NCBI GenBank assembly: GCA_964654665.1
Contig: CAZZKV010000004.1
Coordinates: 1 to 64,000, forward strand
From: CALCKU01 sp964654665
GTDB lineage: Bacteria > Pseudomonadota > Alphaproteobacteria > Caulobacterales > Maricaulaceae
Length of the DNA: 64,000 nt
Direction of reading: 5' to 3'
The translations under genes were made by a program, and so were the position numbers. Under the pieces are notes generated by a model. The model did not search any database. It was given only the letters and a program-made list of their open reading frames with translations, and was not told where the DNA came from. Positions 53,989 through 62,199 of the stretch are shown in pieces (the stretch's first letter is position 1; each line of letters opens with the position of its first letter).

Positions 53989-54432
53989 TTAAGAACTTTC
54001 TATCATCGGAAATGTAAAGCTATGGCTCCAACGGCGACACCAATAAGGGACAAGGTGACTTTCAACGACTGCGCGTCCCCAATAGGCATGAATAATACGG
54101 TCAGGTTTTGATAAAATAGCGATATGTTTGACGGGAGCATTGGATGTCATTCGAAATAACAAACAATCACCGGGCTGCGTCTGGCTTTTTTCTACAGGAC
54201 AAAGAAATGTCTGCGCTGCCTGTAATAATGTTTCTTGTTTATTTTTCTCAGCCCAATCAGGTGTATAAGGCGGGACATTAACAGGTTCTTCGCCGATTAA
54301 TTCTCTCCAAATACCTCTTATCAAACCCAAACAATCACACCCAGCATATTTAACACTCGCTTGATGTTGGTAAGGCGTATCTATCCACTCATAAGCCGCT
54401 GCGATAATGGTCGCCCGAGTTAAATCCGTCAT
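53989..54432 (-). CDS. GTA gp14, NlpC/P60 family peptidase
   Basis: A 147-residue phage-type NlpC/P60 cysteine peptidase that opens peptidoglycan as DNA enters the recipient. The active-site Cys34 sits in YAGCDCLGLIRG and a catalytic His103 in PVKHIAIL; GDCLLFRM precedes it. In RcGTA gp14 is at the tail tip. The gene begins within the stop of gp13 and ends 5 nt before gp15. Confidence 0.92.
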   Translation of the reverse strand: MTDLTRATIIAAAYEWIDTPYQHQASVKYAGCDCLGLIRGIWRELIGEEPVNVPPYTPDWAEKNKQETLLQAAQTFLCPVEKSQTQPGDCLLFRMTSNAPVKHIAILSKPDRIIHAYWGRAVVESHLVPYWCRRWSHSFTFPMIESS

Positions 54433-55091
54433 TAGGTATAACGAGAGCCGCCATCATAGATTTCTCCTTCTTGCGGTCCCGACTGCAAGGCATCATCGCC
54501 AATAATATAAGGAAACCCTCGGAAGTTAACCGAATTACTAAATTGGTTTACGCAGGCGTCAAAGGTTCTTGGACAAATCGTTCCGGCCGGAAAGTCATCT
54601 AAATTTATCCCGCATCTCATATCTCCCAACTGCGCATCGCAAAATTTAGAAAAAACCCGCCCAGTTGACCGTTCCAACATAGCGGATAACCCTATCCATT
54701 CTATGTTGAAACTATTACCTTGTGATGTAATTTTTCCCGCCCGGCCCGTCGCCATTAGAATAAAATCAGATGAATTTTGCCAATTCACTCTATAATTTTT
54801 CAATATTGCACCCGCAAAATGACCGGCCGAAATATCAGCCGCGGTAATTCTATCATCTGTTAGAATACCTTGTATAAATCCTGTGTCAGTTGAAAAACCG
54901 GCCCGGGATTCAGATGCTCCACCCCGAAAACCTGAGGACGCTTTGCATAAAACATTCTCGACGAGCAAATCCTGATCATGGTCCGTGAATCCATAAACAG
55001 TTCCATTAGACAAAGTTAACGTCCAACAGCAACAAAGCGTTGTGATATTATTTTCAAGATGCAAATTGAGAGTGTTGGATAAATTACGCAT
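54432..55091 (-). CDS. GTA gp13, DUF2163 tail protein
   Basis: A 219-residue DUF2163 protein: N-terminal region with LCCCWTLTLSNGTVYGFTDHDQDL, central GISAGH-like segment and a C-terminal phage_BR0599 part with FCDAQLGDMRCGINL, whose cysteines suit metal or disulfide binding; relatives hold iron-sulfur or zinc at the tail hub. The ATG at 55091 gives MRNLSNTL; a TTG at 55109 is a less likely start. It overlaps the end of gp12 by 8 nt and shares one base with gp14. Confidence 0.9.
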   Translation of the reverse strand: MRNLSNTLNLHLENNITTLCCCWTLTLSNGTVYGFTDHDQDLLVENVLCKASSGFRGGASESRAGFSTDTGFIQGILTDDRITAADISAGHFAGAILKNYRVNWQNSSDFILMATGRAGKITSQGNSFNIEWIGLSAMLERSTGRVFSKFCDAQLGDMRCGINLDDFPAGTICPRTFDACVNQFSNSVNFRGFPYIIGDDALQSGPQEGEIYDGGSRYT

Positions 55092-55722
55092 GATCAAATA
55101 CTTCAACAAGCGGGATATTAGTTACCTCACAGGCTCCGAATGTTTCCAGTGACAGTTCCAATTGTTCTAATTCAAATCGTACAGGAACATGGAATATAAA
55201 ACCGGCTGTAATAACCGCTCCAACATCTGGAGCCGTATGAAAAATAACTTCTCCACTTAATCCATTGACATCATATGACGTTGTATCCTGCACAGTACCA
55301 TCAATGGCAATAATTACAGTAGATACTTCAGGCTTTGTAATAACACGCGTATAAAGACCAGCAATATCAGTATAGTTTTTTGTGAGTTGAAAACCCATTT
55401 GAAGACCATCTCCTTGCCCTAAAAACTGATCCAACGGCGTAATTTCCGAACTGGGCAAGCCTGATTTATGATCCATAGGGTCCTTAAACCGGAAGCTAAA
55501 AAGTTGTCCCAATCGGGCTTCAAAAAAATTTATAAGATGATGCACATCATCTAAACTTCGGATCCCTGCACCGGCATTATATCGGCGTCGAGACCGAGAG
55601 AGAGCGGTATTACGCGCCTCATTCCCGTTTGATAATTGGGTAATTTCAGTAAGTCGGGTTGGACCGCCACTTGCCCCAAAACCAACAGATAATGGAAATA
55701 AAACATCATGAAATCCAATCAT
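55084..55722 (-). CDS. GTA gp12, DUF2460 distal tail protein
   Basis: A 212-residue DUF2460 protein. The opening FHDVLFPLSVGFGASGGPTRLTEI and the segment RRRYNAGAGIRSLDDVHHLINFFEARLGQLFSFRFKDPMD are family hallmarks. It forms part of the distal tail/hub between tube and tip. It lies 9 nt after gp11 and overlaps gp13. Confidence 0.92.
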   Translation of the reverse strand: MIGFHDVLFPLSVGFGASGGPTRLTEITQLSNGNEARNTALSRSRRRYNAGAGIRSLDDVHHLINFFEARLGQLFSFRFKDPMDHKSGLPSSEITPLDQFLGQGDGLQMGFQLTKNYTDIAGLYTRVITKPEVSTVIIAIDGTVQDTTSYDVNGLSGEVIFHTAPDVGAVITAGFIFHVPVRFELEQLELSLETFGACEVTNIPLVEVFDHA

Positions 55723-55731
55723 ATTACGCCT

Positions 55732-56151
55732 TTACGTATATCGTTGACCGCTAATAACTGCGCGGGTAATAGCGGATGAAATTTGTCCTTGAGATCGCTT
55801 AAAGCTTTGACTGTCGGACGCTCCATTAACCGTCATATTGACGATCACAGGATTACCTGAACTGGCTACAGCTCTATTGGATTGGTTAGCTCTTGATTGA
55901 CCAAGGCTCCCAATGGCATTTTGCAAGGGCGATATTAAAATATCTGTAATTGCAATTCGCGCTAAATCTTGCGCTACGGTTTCAGCAAGAGAATTGAAAG
56001 AAAACTCACCGGATTGGGCTGCACGGGTCAAGGCAATAGCTATGCGTTCGCCCGCAAGTTCAAAGGCTTGAGAAATATCATCAGCCGCATCTATTGCAGG
56101 ACCAGATGCAAAATCGAGCACAGCGCGTGCTGCATCATCTTGAGGGGTCAT
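55732..56151 (-). CDS. GTA gp11, short tail tape-measure protein
   Basis: A 139-residue, helix-rich protein in the tape-measure position. Residues 1-85 are Ala-rich and amphipathic (SPLQNAIGSLG closes this part), and the C-terminal part has VIVNMTVNGASDSQSFKRSQGQISSAITRAV, a sequence typical of the C-terminus of GTA and phage tape-measure proteins. It is short for the family (RcGTA gp11 is about 200 residues from memory). Either the tail is short or part of the gene has been lost without breaking the frame. Confidence 0.8.
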   Translation of the reverse strand: MTPQDDAARAVLDFASGPAIDAADDISQAFELAGERIAIALTRAAQSGEFSFNSLAETVAQDLARIAITDILISPLQNAIGSLGQSRANQSNRAVASSGNPVIVNMTVNGASDSQSFKRSQGQISSAITRAVISGQRYT

Positions 56152-56164
56152 ATATTACTCTTTT

Positions 56165-56365
56165 TTAAATCTCGTTTTTTTTTAAATCGGGGAAACGGGC
56201 TCGCAAGGCTTGCAATTCAACATGCTGTAATCCCTTTATTTTCGCCGTTCCCGTAATCATACGCCATTCTGTTAAACTCATGGCCCAAAATTCCGACGGC
56301 GCAATATTATACTCGCGTGCGGCTCTTTTAATCCATACTGCCCATGGCCATTGATCTTTCGTCAT
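56165..56365 (-). CDS. GTA tail assembly chaperone (gp10.1)
   Basis: A 66-residue protein of the rcc01693/DUF2376 tail assembly chaperone type: WPWAVWIKRAAREYNIAPSEFWAMSLTEWRMI. The ATG at 56365 overlaps the gp10 stop by 4 nt, supporting this start over the alternative upstream in the same frame (56404). In related phages this small gene assists tape-measure folding. Position between gp10 and gp11 fits exactly. Confidence 0.88.
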   Translation of the reverse strand: MTKDQWPWAVWIKRAAREYNIAPSEFWAMSLTEWRMITGTAKIKGLQHVELQALRARFPDLKKNEI

Positions 56366-56664
56366 GATGGTAGTTTTGAAAATGCTTGTTCGAATAAGTG
56401 ACAAATATCAGGTAATAAGGCTTGAATATGTTTATCTGACATTGAAACTATTGGACTTTTGCTTGGACAGCCGGGAACAATAAGCACACAGTCCAACAGC
56501 ACACGCACATCATTACAATTCAGGCCGGAGAGACGGTCAGCCAGAGCTAAGGGGCCTGCAATAGATAAACGCGAACTTAGATTAATAAGAGCGGACATTG
56601 ACAATCGAAGAGTATAGGCAGTCTCTTCAATTTTAATGATTACATCACCTGGGCGAAACTCCAT
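56362..56664 (-). CDS. GTA gp10 family protein
   Basis: A 100-residue protein of the GTA-gp10 family, located after the tail-tube gene. It has GDVIIKIEETAYTLRLSMSALINLSSRL, matching the family's N-terminal half, and a helical C-terminus. By position and phage analogy it is a tail assembly chaperone component, and it is translationally coupled to the following small chaperone gene. Its start is 1 nt after gp9. Confidence 0.88.
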   Translation of the reverse strand: MEFRPGDVIIKIEETAYTLRLSMSALINLSSRLSIAGPLALADRLSGLNCNDVRVLLDCVLIVPGCPSKSPIVSMSDKHIQALLPDICHLFEQAFSKLPS

Positions 56665-56665
56665 A

Positions 56666-57073
56666 TCAAATTGCGTCGAAACTTAGAGTTCCTGCACTCG
56701 TCAATGTTATTTCATAATTGGCCTCGCCTTGATAATTGCCTGCATAGTTAAGCGAAGACACTTGGAACATACCGGTAAGAATTCCAAAGTCGGGAATAGT
56801 AACTTGAAACTCCGGTATACTTTGTTCAAAAAATGCACCGCGAACCAATTGATCTGATACTGAGTCTAAAAAAATACCTGTACCAGATATTTCTGCCGTC
56901 TTGACCCCTGCCCCAGGCAATAATTCACGCCATGCATTGACGCTATCTGAATGTGTAATATCGACCGTTCGAGTGTTAAAATTAAGTGCTTTTGTTCGCA
57001 ATCCAGCAACCGTTGTAAATCCGTCACCATCATTAATTTTGACGAGAACATCCCGCCCGCGTTGAGCCGTCAT
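56666..57073 (-). CDS. GTA gp9, major tail tube protein
   Basis: A 135-residue major tail protein of the TP901-1/GTA family, which builds the tail tube: GRDVLVKINDGDGFTTVAGLRTKALNFN at the N-terminus and LTSAGTLSFDAI at the end, with RTVDITHSDSVNAWRELLPGAGVKTAEISGTG between. Its ATG overlaps the gp8 stop. The product length is normal for the family. Confidence 0.92.
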   Translation of the reverse strand: MTAQRGRDVLVKINDGDGFTTVAGLRTKALNFNTRTVDITHSDSVNAWRELLPGAGVKTAEISGTGIFLDSVSDQLVRGAFFEQSIPEFQVTIPDFGILTGMFQVSSLNYAGNYQGEANYEITLTSAGTLSFDAI

Positions 57074-57498
57074 AAGGCCTCCTGTAAATCTTGAGTAACA
57101 ACGTTTAAGCGGATAACACCGTGCAAAGTCCGGCCATCCGGCGCTCTGAAAATATCAGAGTAAATAACATTAGCTGATACCAATTGCGATTCAGACATTT
57201 CCCAATCATTGCTTTCGAGGATACGAATTACAGCAGCAACAATCGTCATCGCTTCGAGTCGTCCAGAATAGCGCGACCATATGTGTAAGGTTATTAAGTG
57301 ACGGCTAATATCCGCGCCTGTTGCTCCAATATCCTCGGATCGAATAGCACCATAAGTTAGATAAGGAAAAACGGGATCTTCCGGTATATGATCATACAGC
57401 CGAGGGGGTGATCCAAGATACATCGCAATTTGTGCATCTGATGATAGTAAAAGATGAACAGCCCGCGCGATAGCATTCGGGGCAAGAAAATCCGTCAT
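57070..57498 (-). CDS. GTA gp8, DUF3168 tail completion protein
   Basis: A 142-residue DUF3168 protein, the tail terminator that sits at the head-proximal end of the tail. LLSSDAQIAMYLGSPPRLYDHIPEDPVFPYLTYG is the family pattern, and HLITLHIWSRYSG follows. The ATG at 57498 overlaps the gp7 stop by 4 nt; an in-frame start at 57516 is less likely. Confidence 0.9.
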   Translation of the reverse strand: MTDFLAPNAIARAVHLLLSSDAQIAMYLGSPPRLYDHIPEDPVFPYLTYGAIRSEDIGATGADISRHLITLHIWSRYSGRLEAMTIVAAVIRILESNDWEMSESQLVSANVIYSDIFRAPDGRTLHGVIRLNVVTQDLQEAL

Positions 57499-57812
57499 TG
57501 TTGTTCCTCTTCGCAAATTAAATGAAGACGTTCGCGACGGTTATCAGGGTCAGAAGCTGACAATACCCGTAGAAAGCGTTCTCCCCACACTAATCGAGCC
57601 CGTTCTGGGAAATCGTCACGGAACCGCATCACAACCCGATAAGATTGGATGATTGCAAGCCGTCCATTTTCACGTGTTTCTTGTAAGTTTTTAGGTAAAA
57701 TTTCAGCCCAACACGGAGCATAAAATACCCAAGTTGTAACGGCTCCACCGAAAATATCTTCATCATCACGGGGTACATAAATACCAAGACGTGTCCTTAA
57801 ATTTCCAATCAT
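57495..57812 (-). CDS. GTA gp7, head-tail adaptor/closure protein
   Basis: A 105-residue head closure protein of the SPP1 gp16-like family, with AVTTWVFYAPCWAEILPKNLQETRENGR and RLVWGERFLRVLSASDPDNRRERLHLICEE. It seals the DNA-filled head and joins it to the tail. The start overlaps the gp6 stop by 4 nt and its stop overlaps gp8, as in a tightly packed GTA operon. Confidence 0.9.
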   Translation of the reverse strand: MIGNLRTRLGIYVPRDDEDIFGGAVTTWVFYAPCWAEILPKNLQETRENGRLAIIQSYRVVMRFRDDFPERARLVWGERFLRVLSASDPDNRRERLHLICEEEQQ

Positions 57813-58378
57813 AACCGTACCGTCTGGTAAGGCATTAGGAGAGCATCTACCATCATGGGCACTGTGGGTGATGCCTCTAATGAAGCATCACGATACTCAA
57901 AACTATTAGCCAGTAAGAGCAATATTGCTTGACGAAAAGGCATTGGAATATCGGTAGCCAAAACACCGTATCCCGCGGTGAAATCGATTTCAAAGTAAGC
58001 CGCTTCAGCAATAAAATCAGCCCAGCATCGGCCTGAAGTTATTCGGAGCGATGGCGGATTAGATTTCAAATTTACACGCAAAGCAGTGTTATCAATAACT
58101 GTAGTTTCGCCCTGTGCGTTAAAAACACGGACAGTATCGATCGATCTAATTTGCGAATGATTGATGAACGTACCGGATTGTGATACCTTATCAGAGGTAA
58201 AACGGCGACGTCGTACAATTAAGCTTGTACGCACCATATTTTCAATACGGATACGTGCAGCCTTAATTAAATCTACAATAAGTCCGTCCTCGGCGTCAGA
58301 ATCAACACGCAAAAACTCTTTTGCATATCCCAAATCAACAGGCTCTATCGCAGGGGGATCTATGTCAGTCACAGACAT
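57809..58378 (-). CDS. GTA gp6, head-tail connector protein
   Basis: A 189-residue head-tail connector (DNA packaging adaptor) of the gp6/HK97 family. It has VDLGYAKEFLRVDSDAEDGLIVDLIKAARIRIENMVRTSLI and a C-terminal PMPFRQAILLLLANSFEYRD, the helical connector fold. It starts 62 nt after the capsid gene, the largest gap in the head module apart from the accessory region; I saw no terminator there. Confidence 0.9.
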   Translation of the reverse strand: MSVTDIDPPAIEPVDLGYAKEFLRVDSDAEDGLIVDLIKAARIRIENMVRTSLIVRRRRFTSDKVSQSGTFINHSQIRSIDTVRVFNAQGETTVIDNTALRVNLKSNPPSLRITSGRCWADFIAEAAYFEIDFTAGYGVLATDIPMPFRQAILLLLANSFEYRDASLEASPTVPMMVDALLMPYQTVRL

Positions 58379-58440
58379 GACGGACTCCTATATTTCATGA
58401 AAGAATTGGGCCGCAACACTTACGGCCCATAGTGTGAATT

Positions 58441-59676
58441 TTAAGGCGCTGAAAATTTCAACAATTTAATAGCGTTGAAATCTTGAACACCTCCGCCAAC
58501 GCGTTTGGTTGTATAAAACAGCACAAATGGTTTAGCTGAATATGGATCACGTAAAACCCGAACACCTTGTCGGTCTACAATAAGGTACCCGCGTCCAAAA
58601 TCCCCAAAAGCAATAGCTGTTGATCCCGCAGCGACGTCTGGCATATCTTCAACCTCTACCAAAGGATAACCCAGCAAAGTTGAGGGCGCACCCGCTTGGG
58701 CGGCTGGCTGCCAGATATAATTGCCATCCGCATCTTTAAATTTTCGCACTTGGCCCACTGTGCGCCGGTTCATAACAAAACTTGCATTTGGCCGGTAACG
58801 CGCTTCTGGCGCATAAGTCAGGTCAATTAGAGAATCAATCGGTGCATCTGCATCAAAATCGCCATCTGTTCCAGTCGCAATATAACCTAAATTACCCCAC
58901 ATATGGTTACTTTCAGCGACTTGATTGTAACTCAACAGTCCATTGGGCTTATTGATACCATCGCCGTTAATAAAAGCAGCAGTTTCCTGAGCTGCGAAAA
59001 CGTCCCGGACTTCATCAGCTAACCACTGATCAACATCGGCTACGCCATCATCAAGTAAAATTTGTGTGGCAGCCGGCATAGCGTAAAGCTCGCCAACAGG
59101 AAATTCGAGTAAATCCAAAACAGGGGCTTCAGTCTCCGTTCGAGTTTCAGTCTCACCAGCCCACCCGGCACTTGCCCCGCCTGCGCTTACCGGTTTTTTA
59201 AAATGTCCAGCTCCAATAAGACGTACACTCGCAATCGACCGTAATGGTGAAATTTCTTTAAGGGCCGTTTCGATAGTCGACTGGGTTTCCATTGGTACAA
59301 TAAGTCCCCCTTCACCGTCTGTACTCGAGGCCGATTTCCCTTGTAAAGCCGTAATACCGCTTATATCGCCAGAACGAATATAAGACGCCCAAGCTGATTT
59401 CACTTCATTATTAACAGCCGATTCACCCAATACAGGCTGACTGGTTGATAATGTTAAACGGTCGATACGCTTTTGTTGGGCGTCCAGTGCCGCATTAATC
59501 TGTTCCACTTTGTCAGTAACAAGTGGATCAACAGATTGTTTGGATTCAAGTTCGTTTAGACGAGCATCATTAGCTTGTTTAAAAGCGTCAAATGTGGCGG
59601 CAAAGTCGGCTTGAGCGGTTTTGATTTCGCCAGAGCGATTAATCGCCTTGGTCTCTTTTTTTAGATTTATACTCAC
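58441..59676 (-). CDS. GTA gp5, major capsid protein (HK97 fold)
   Basis: A 411-residue HK97-type capsid protein. Residues 1 to about 85 form a charged coiled coil (delta domain) that is normally removed by gp4 protease. The mature part has GGLIVPMETQSTIETALKEISPLRSIASVR, GETETRTETEAPVLDLLEFPVGELYAMPAATQILLDD and TAIAFGDFGRGYLIVDRQGVRVLRDPY, all typical. Its ATG lies in the protease stop (ATGA), as is usual for the protease-capsid pair. Confidence 0.95.
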   Translation of the reverse strand: MSINLKKETKAINRSGEIKTAQADFAATFDAFKQANDARLNELESKQSVDPLVTDKVEQINAALDAQQKRIDRLTLSTSQPVLGESAVNNEVKSAWASYIRSGDISGITALQGKSASSTDGEGGLIVPMETQSTIETALKEISPLRSIASVRLIGAGHFKKPVSAGGASAGWAGETETRTETEAPVLDLLEFPVGELYAMPAATQILLDDGVADVDQWLADEVRDVFAAQETAAFINGDGINKPNGLLSYNQVAESNHMWGNLGYIATGTDGDFDADAPIDSLIDLTYAPEARYRPNASFVMNRRTVGQVRKFKDADGNYIWQPAAQAGAPSTLLGYPLVEVEDMPDVAAGSTAIAFGDFGRGYLIVDRQGVRVLRDPYSAKPFVLFYTTKRVGGGVQDFNAIKLLKFSAP

Positions 59677-60152
59677 GCTGAAAATCTCCTGTGTGAGGGT
59701 GAATAAGGGATCGATATGTCATCAATTTGAGTGATCCGCGCAGAGCGCAACATCGGGAAGGCGACAACGGATACCTCCCACAAATCAAGTTCAAGAAGGG
59801 TTCGTCCACCCTCTTCTCGGGGTATGGATCGCCGAACACGATAGCCAATAGAGAGGCCATTAACGGCTCCTTCACGAATAAGGGTTTGCGTACGATCAGA
59901 TTGAACCGTCCCTCCAAATAGGCGACCCGAAACAAAAAGGCCGGATCTGTCTTCTAAGGCACGGTCCCACACACCAATCGGGGTAACCGTTTCATGGCCG
60001 AACAACATAGGTAATTTAGCACTGCCCCGAGAAAGTAATGACGCTGAAAAGGCGCCTGGGCGAACAATATCACCTGATATATCGGCCTGCCCAAACAAGC
60101 TTGCATAACCGGAAATTCGCATCACTGGTGATGCGCTTAAATTCATTTCCAT
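59673..60152 (-). CDS. GTA gp4, prohead protease
   Basis: A 159-residue HK97 prohead (U35) protease. SGYASLFGQADISGDIVRPGAF, the catalytic His in MLFGHE and Ser in NGLSIGYRV are visible, along with LLELDLWEVSVVAFPM. It trims the capsid protein N-terminus during maturation. Translation is coupled to gp5 by a 4-nt overlap. The start at 60152 follows AAAGGACTTT. Confidence 0.94.
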   Translation of the reverse strand: MEMNLSASPVMRISGYASLFGQADISGDIVRPGAFSASLLSRGSAKLPMLFGHETVTPIGVWDRALEDRSGLFVSGRLFGGTVQSDRTQTLIREGAVNGLSIGYRVRRSIPREEGGRTLLELDLWEVSVVAFPMLRSARITQIDDISIPYSPSHRRFSA

Positions 60153-60164
60153 TGAAAAGTCCTT

Positions 60165-60392
60165 TTAGCGTTTATCGTCGAGCCTTTGCTCAATCCGAAT
60201 AAGAGATTGTCGGGCCATTTGCATTTGTTCTTCAAGACGAGCGAGACGTTCATTAACTGGTGGAGACAATTCAGCTTGCGCTTCTAAGGCTTCAAGCCGG
60301 GCTTCGGCTCCTCCAACCCAAATCAAAGCGCCGCCTGTTTGTAATATGATAGTCAAGACAACACCCAACGTCACATTTCGATCAATGGTCAT
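60165..60392 (-). CDS. GTA gp3.5-like small membrane protein
   Basis: A 75-residue protein with one membrane segment (about residues 8-28) and a coiled-coil tail rich in Ala, Glu and Arg (RLEALEAQAELSPPVNERLARLEEQM). A small protein of this sort is present between portal and protease in other GTA clusters, where its role is unclear. It overlaps gp3 by one base and ends 12 nt before gp4. Confidence 0.8.
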   Translation of the reverse strand: MTIDRNVTLGVVLTIILQTGGALIWVGGAEARLEALEAQAELSPPVNERLARLEEQMQMARQSLIRIEQRLDDKR

Positions 60393-61555
60393 TATGATTC
60401 CTGCACAGGTAAACCTGCAAGGGCCCGACGTTCATCATCTGTCAAGAAAGACGCAGTATTCAACCGAGCCCATAATGCAGCTCGTTCTTCTGTTAATGCC
60501 GGTACACGGTCCAGATCAGGGGATAAATTTAGATCTTCCCCGAAAAAGGGTTGTAACCATGCCTGTAACCCTTTGGTTGTTTTTTGAACCAACGGCACAA
60601 TTGTTTGCCGCCAGAAAGCCTGATTAGCTTCTTTATAATTTGCATAAGTATTATCCCCTGGAATGCCGAGCAACATTGGAGGAACCCCAAAAGCTAATGC
60701 TATTTCACGGGCTGCTTCACGGCGCGCTTCGATGAAATCCATATCTGCCGGGGACAAACTCATAGATTTCCAATCCAATCCTCCTTCAAGAAGCATAGGG
60801 CGTCCAGCCTTCATTGCCCCAGTATGGGATACGTCCAACTCATGTTTTAATCGGTCAAATTGTTCATCCGTCAGCCGTTCAGACCCTGCTCCACCATTAT
60901 AAATAAGCGCCCCGCTCGGACGCGCTGAATTATCAAGTAACGCTTTTGTCCATCGTCCGCCTTCATTATGCACATCTATAGCTTGGGCAGCAGCTTCGAG
61001 GGGTGAAAAGCCATATCGATCATCATTCGGATGAAATAAATGCATGTGGAAAATCGCACTACGACCCGTTGCAGAATCTCGGTTAAAACGTTTTTTATAA
61101 CCGCCTGCTTTATACTCCCATCCTGAAAGCCAACCTTGATCATTCGTTTGAGCGGTTAAGCGGTCAGGGCGTAAAGCGTAAAGAGCCATAGGGACGCCAT
61201 CAACGAGGCTCGCTTCAAGATAAGCATTACCGCTAAGTTGAAGGTATCCATAAAATTTTTCATAAATGTCACTGGCAACACCGTCAGGGTTGCCTGCTGT
61301 TAATAACCGCATCGCGGGATCACCAACAACACACTCATTTCCGCGCCGTGCACAAATTTCAACGGAGGCCGCAGACTCTGCTATCAAACGAACGCAGCGG
61401 TATGCTATAGTATTTTTTTGAAATCCATGACGTGATAATGCTAAATAATCACGCGGCGTCCAACTCGCTTGGCTCCCAAGCTGTAAGGCCACAAGTGGCT
61501 GAGATGATTTTTGCTCAGGTGGTTTCGAAAATGCACGCGAAAACCAATTTTTCAT
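60392..61555 (-). CDS. GTA gp3, portal protein
   Basis: A 387-residue HK97-family portal protein, forming the ring through which DNA is packaged. Family features include FQKNTIAYRCVRLIAESAASV, PVDGVPMALYALRPDRL-like text (DGVPMALYALRPDRLT), GRSAIFHMHLFHPNDDRYGFSPLEAAAQ and the C-terminal FGVPPMLLGIPGDNTYANYKEANQAFWRQTIVPL. The length is normal for GTA portals. It is preceded by a 132-nt gap containing a small hairpin. Confidence 0.94.
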   Translation of the reverse strand: MKNWFSRAFSKPPEQKSSQPLVALQLGSQASWTPRDYLALSRHGFQKNTIAYRCVRLIAESAASVEICARRGNECVVGDPAMRLLTAGNPDGVASDIYEKFYGYLQLSGNAYLEASLVDGVPMALYALRPDRLTAQTNDQGWLSGWEYKAGGYKKRFNRDSATGRSAIFHMHLFHPNDDRYGFSPLEAAAQAIDVHNEGGRWTKALLDNSARPSGALIYNGGAGSERLTDEQFDRLKHELDVSHTGAMKAGRPMLLEGGLDWKSMSLSPADMDFIEARREAAREIALAFGVPPMLLGIPGDNTYANYKEANQAFWRQTIVPLVQKTTKGLQAWLQPFFGEDLNLSPDLDRVPALTEERAALWARLNTASFLTDDERRALAGLPVQES

Positions 61556-61665
61556 AATATATATTTCTGCTTTTGAAGTCGCGCCTTATCAAGGCACAAA
61601 TCTAACGATAGGCAGAAATTACACGAAACGGCGGAGGTGTGGATTAATCTCCGTTATTTTAATTT

Positions 61666-61687
61666 AAGCTATTGAAAAAAATAGCTT
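61666..61687 (-). terminator. Weak A/T hairpin between the TPR-like gene and the portal gene
   Basis: AAGCTATT (61666-61673) pairs with AATAGCTT (61680-61687) around a 6-nt A-rich loop, right after the stop of the TPR-like gene. A run of T occurs in the loop on the - strand but no T-tract follows. It could be a weak attenuator that separates the gp2-DUF2726-TPR genes from the head genes. The remaining gap (61556-61665) shows nothing else. Confidence 0.3.
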
Positions 61688-62119
61688 TTATGCCGCACCG
61701 CGTAGGGATGGATCAGAAGAGCGTGATCCGAGCAGATTACGCGCGATACCATAATTACGTTTGAGGTCTCGTCGCATCGTTTCATCGCCTAACATAGACG
61801 CAATAGTAATCGCTCCGCGGTATGCTCGAATCGCATGTTCAAGCGCAGAAACATCATCGCGCGCTTGACCTATTTTCAATAAAGTATCGCCTAAATCTTT
61901 TTGCACTTCTGCATTTTCGCGCGGCGTTGTATCAATGGAATAGAGTTCTTGCACAGATCGCAAAGTATTAACCGCTTGTACAAGTGGCATAGTATCTCCA
62001 GTTTGTCCAGCCAGCAGAATCATCTGCTTGGCCAGCTCGCGATTAAGTTCAGCCAATTCACGTGTAACCTTGGCCGATTTTCGGCGAAGAGTGAGTTCTT
62101 TTCCTGACGCTGTAGCCAT
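61688..62119 (-). CDS. TPR-like protein of unknown function in the GTA cluster
   Basis: A 143-residue, wholly helical, charged protein. Residues about 70-105 (AEVQKDLGDTLLKIGQARDDV then EHAIRAYRGAI) match the TPR consensus, and a second, weaker repeat covers about 35-65 (LVQAVNTLRSVQELYSID). Lys/Arg residues cluster in the first 20 and last 20 positions. I know no equivalent in the RcGTA cluster. It lies between a DUF2726 gene and the portal gene on the same strand, suggesting cotranscription with terminase. It may be a protein-protein adaptor; no more can be said. Confidence 0.6.
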   Translation of the reverse strand: MATASGKELTLRRKSAKVTRELAELNRELAKQMILLAGQTGDTMPLVQAVNTLRSVQELYSIDTTPRENAEVQKDLGDTLLKIGQARDDVSALEHAIRAYRGAITIASMLGDETMRRDLKRNYGIARNLLGSRSSDPSLRGAA

Positions 62120-62199
62120 AATCCGATGTCCAGTCCTATGCCCCGTAATAGTCTGTATGTGCCGCTTTATAGTTAAAGAGCTCTTAATAAAGCAAAAAA

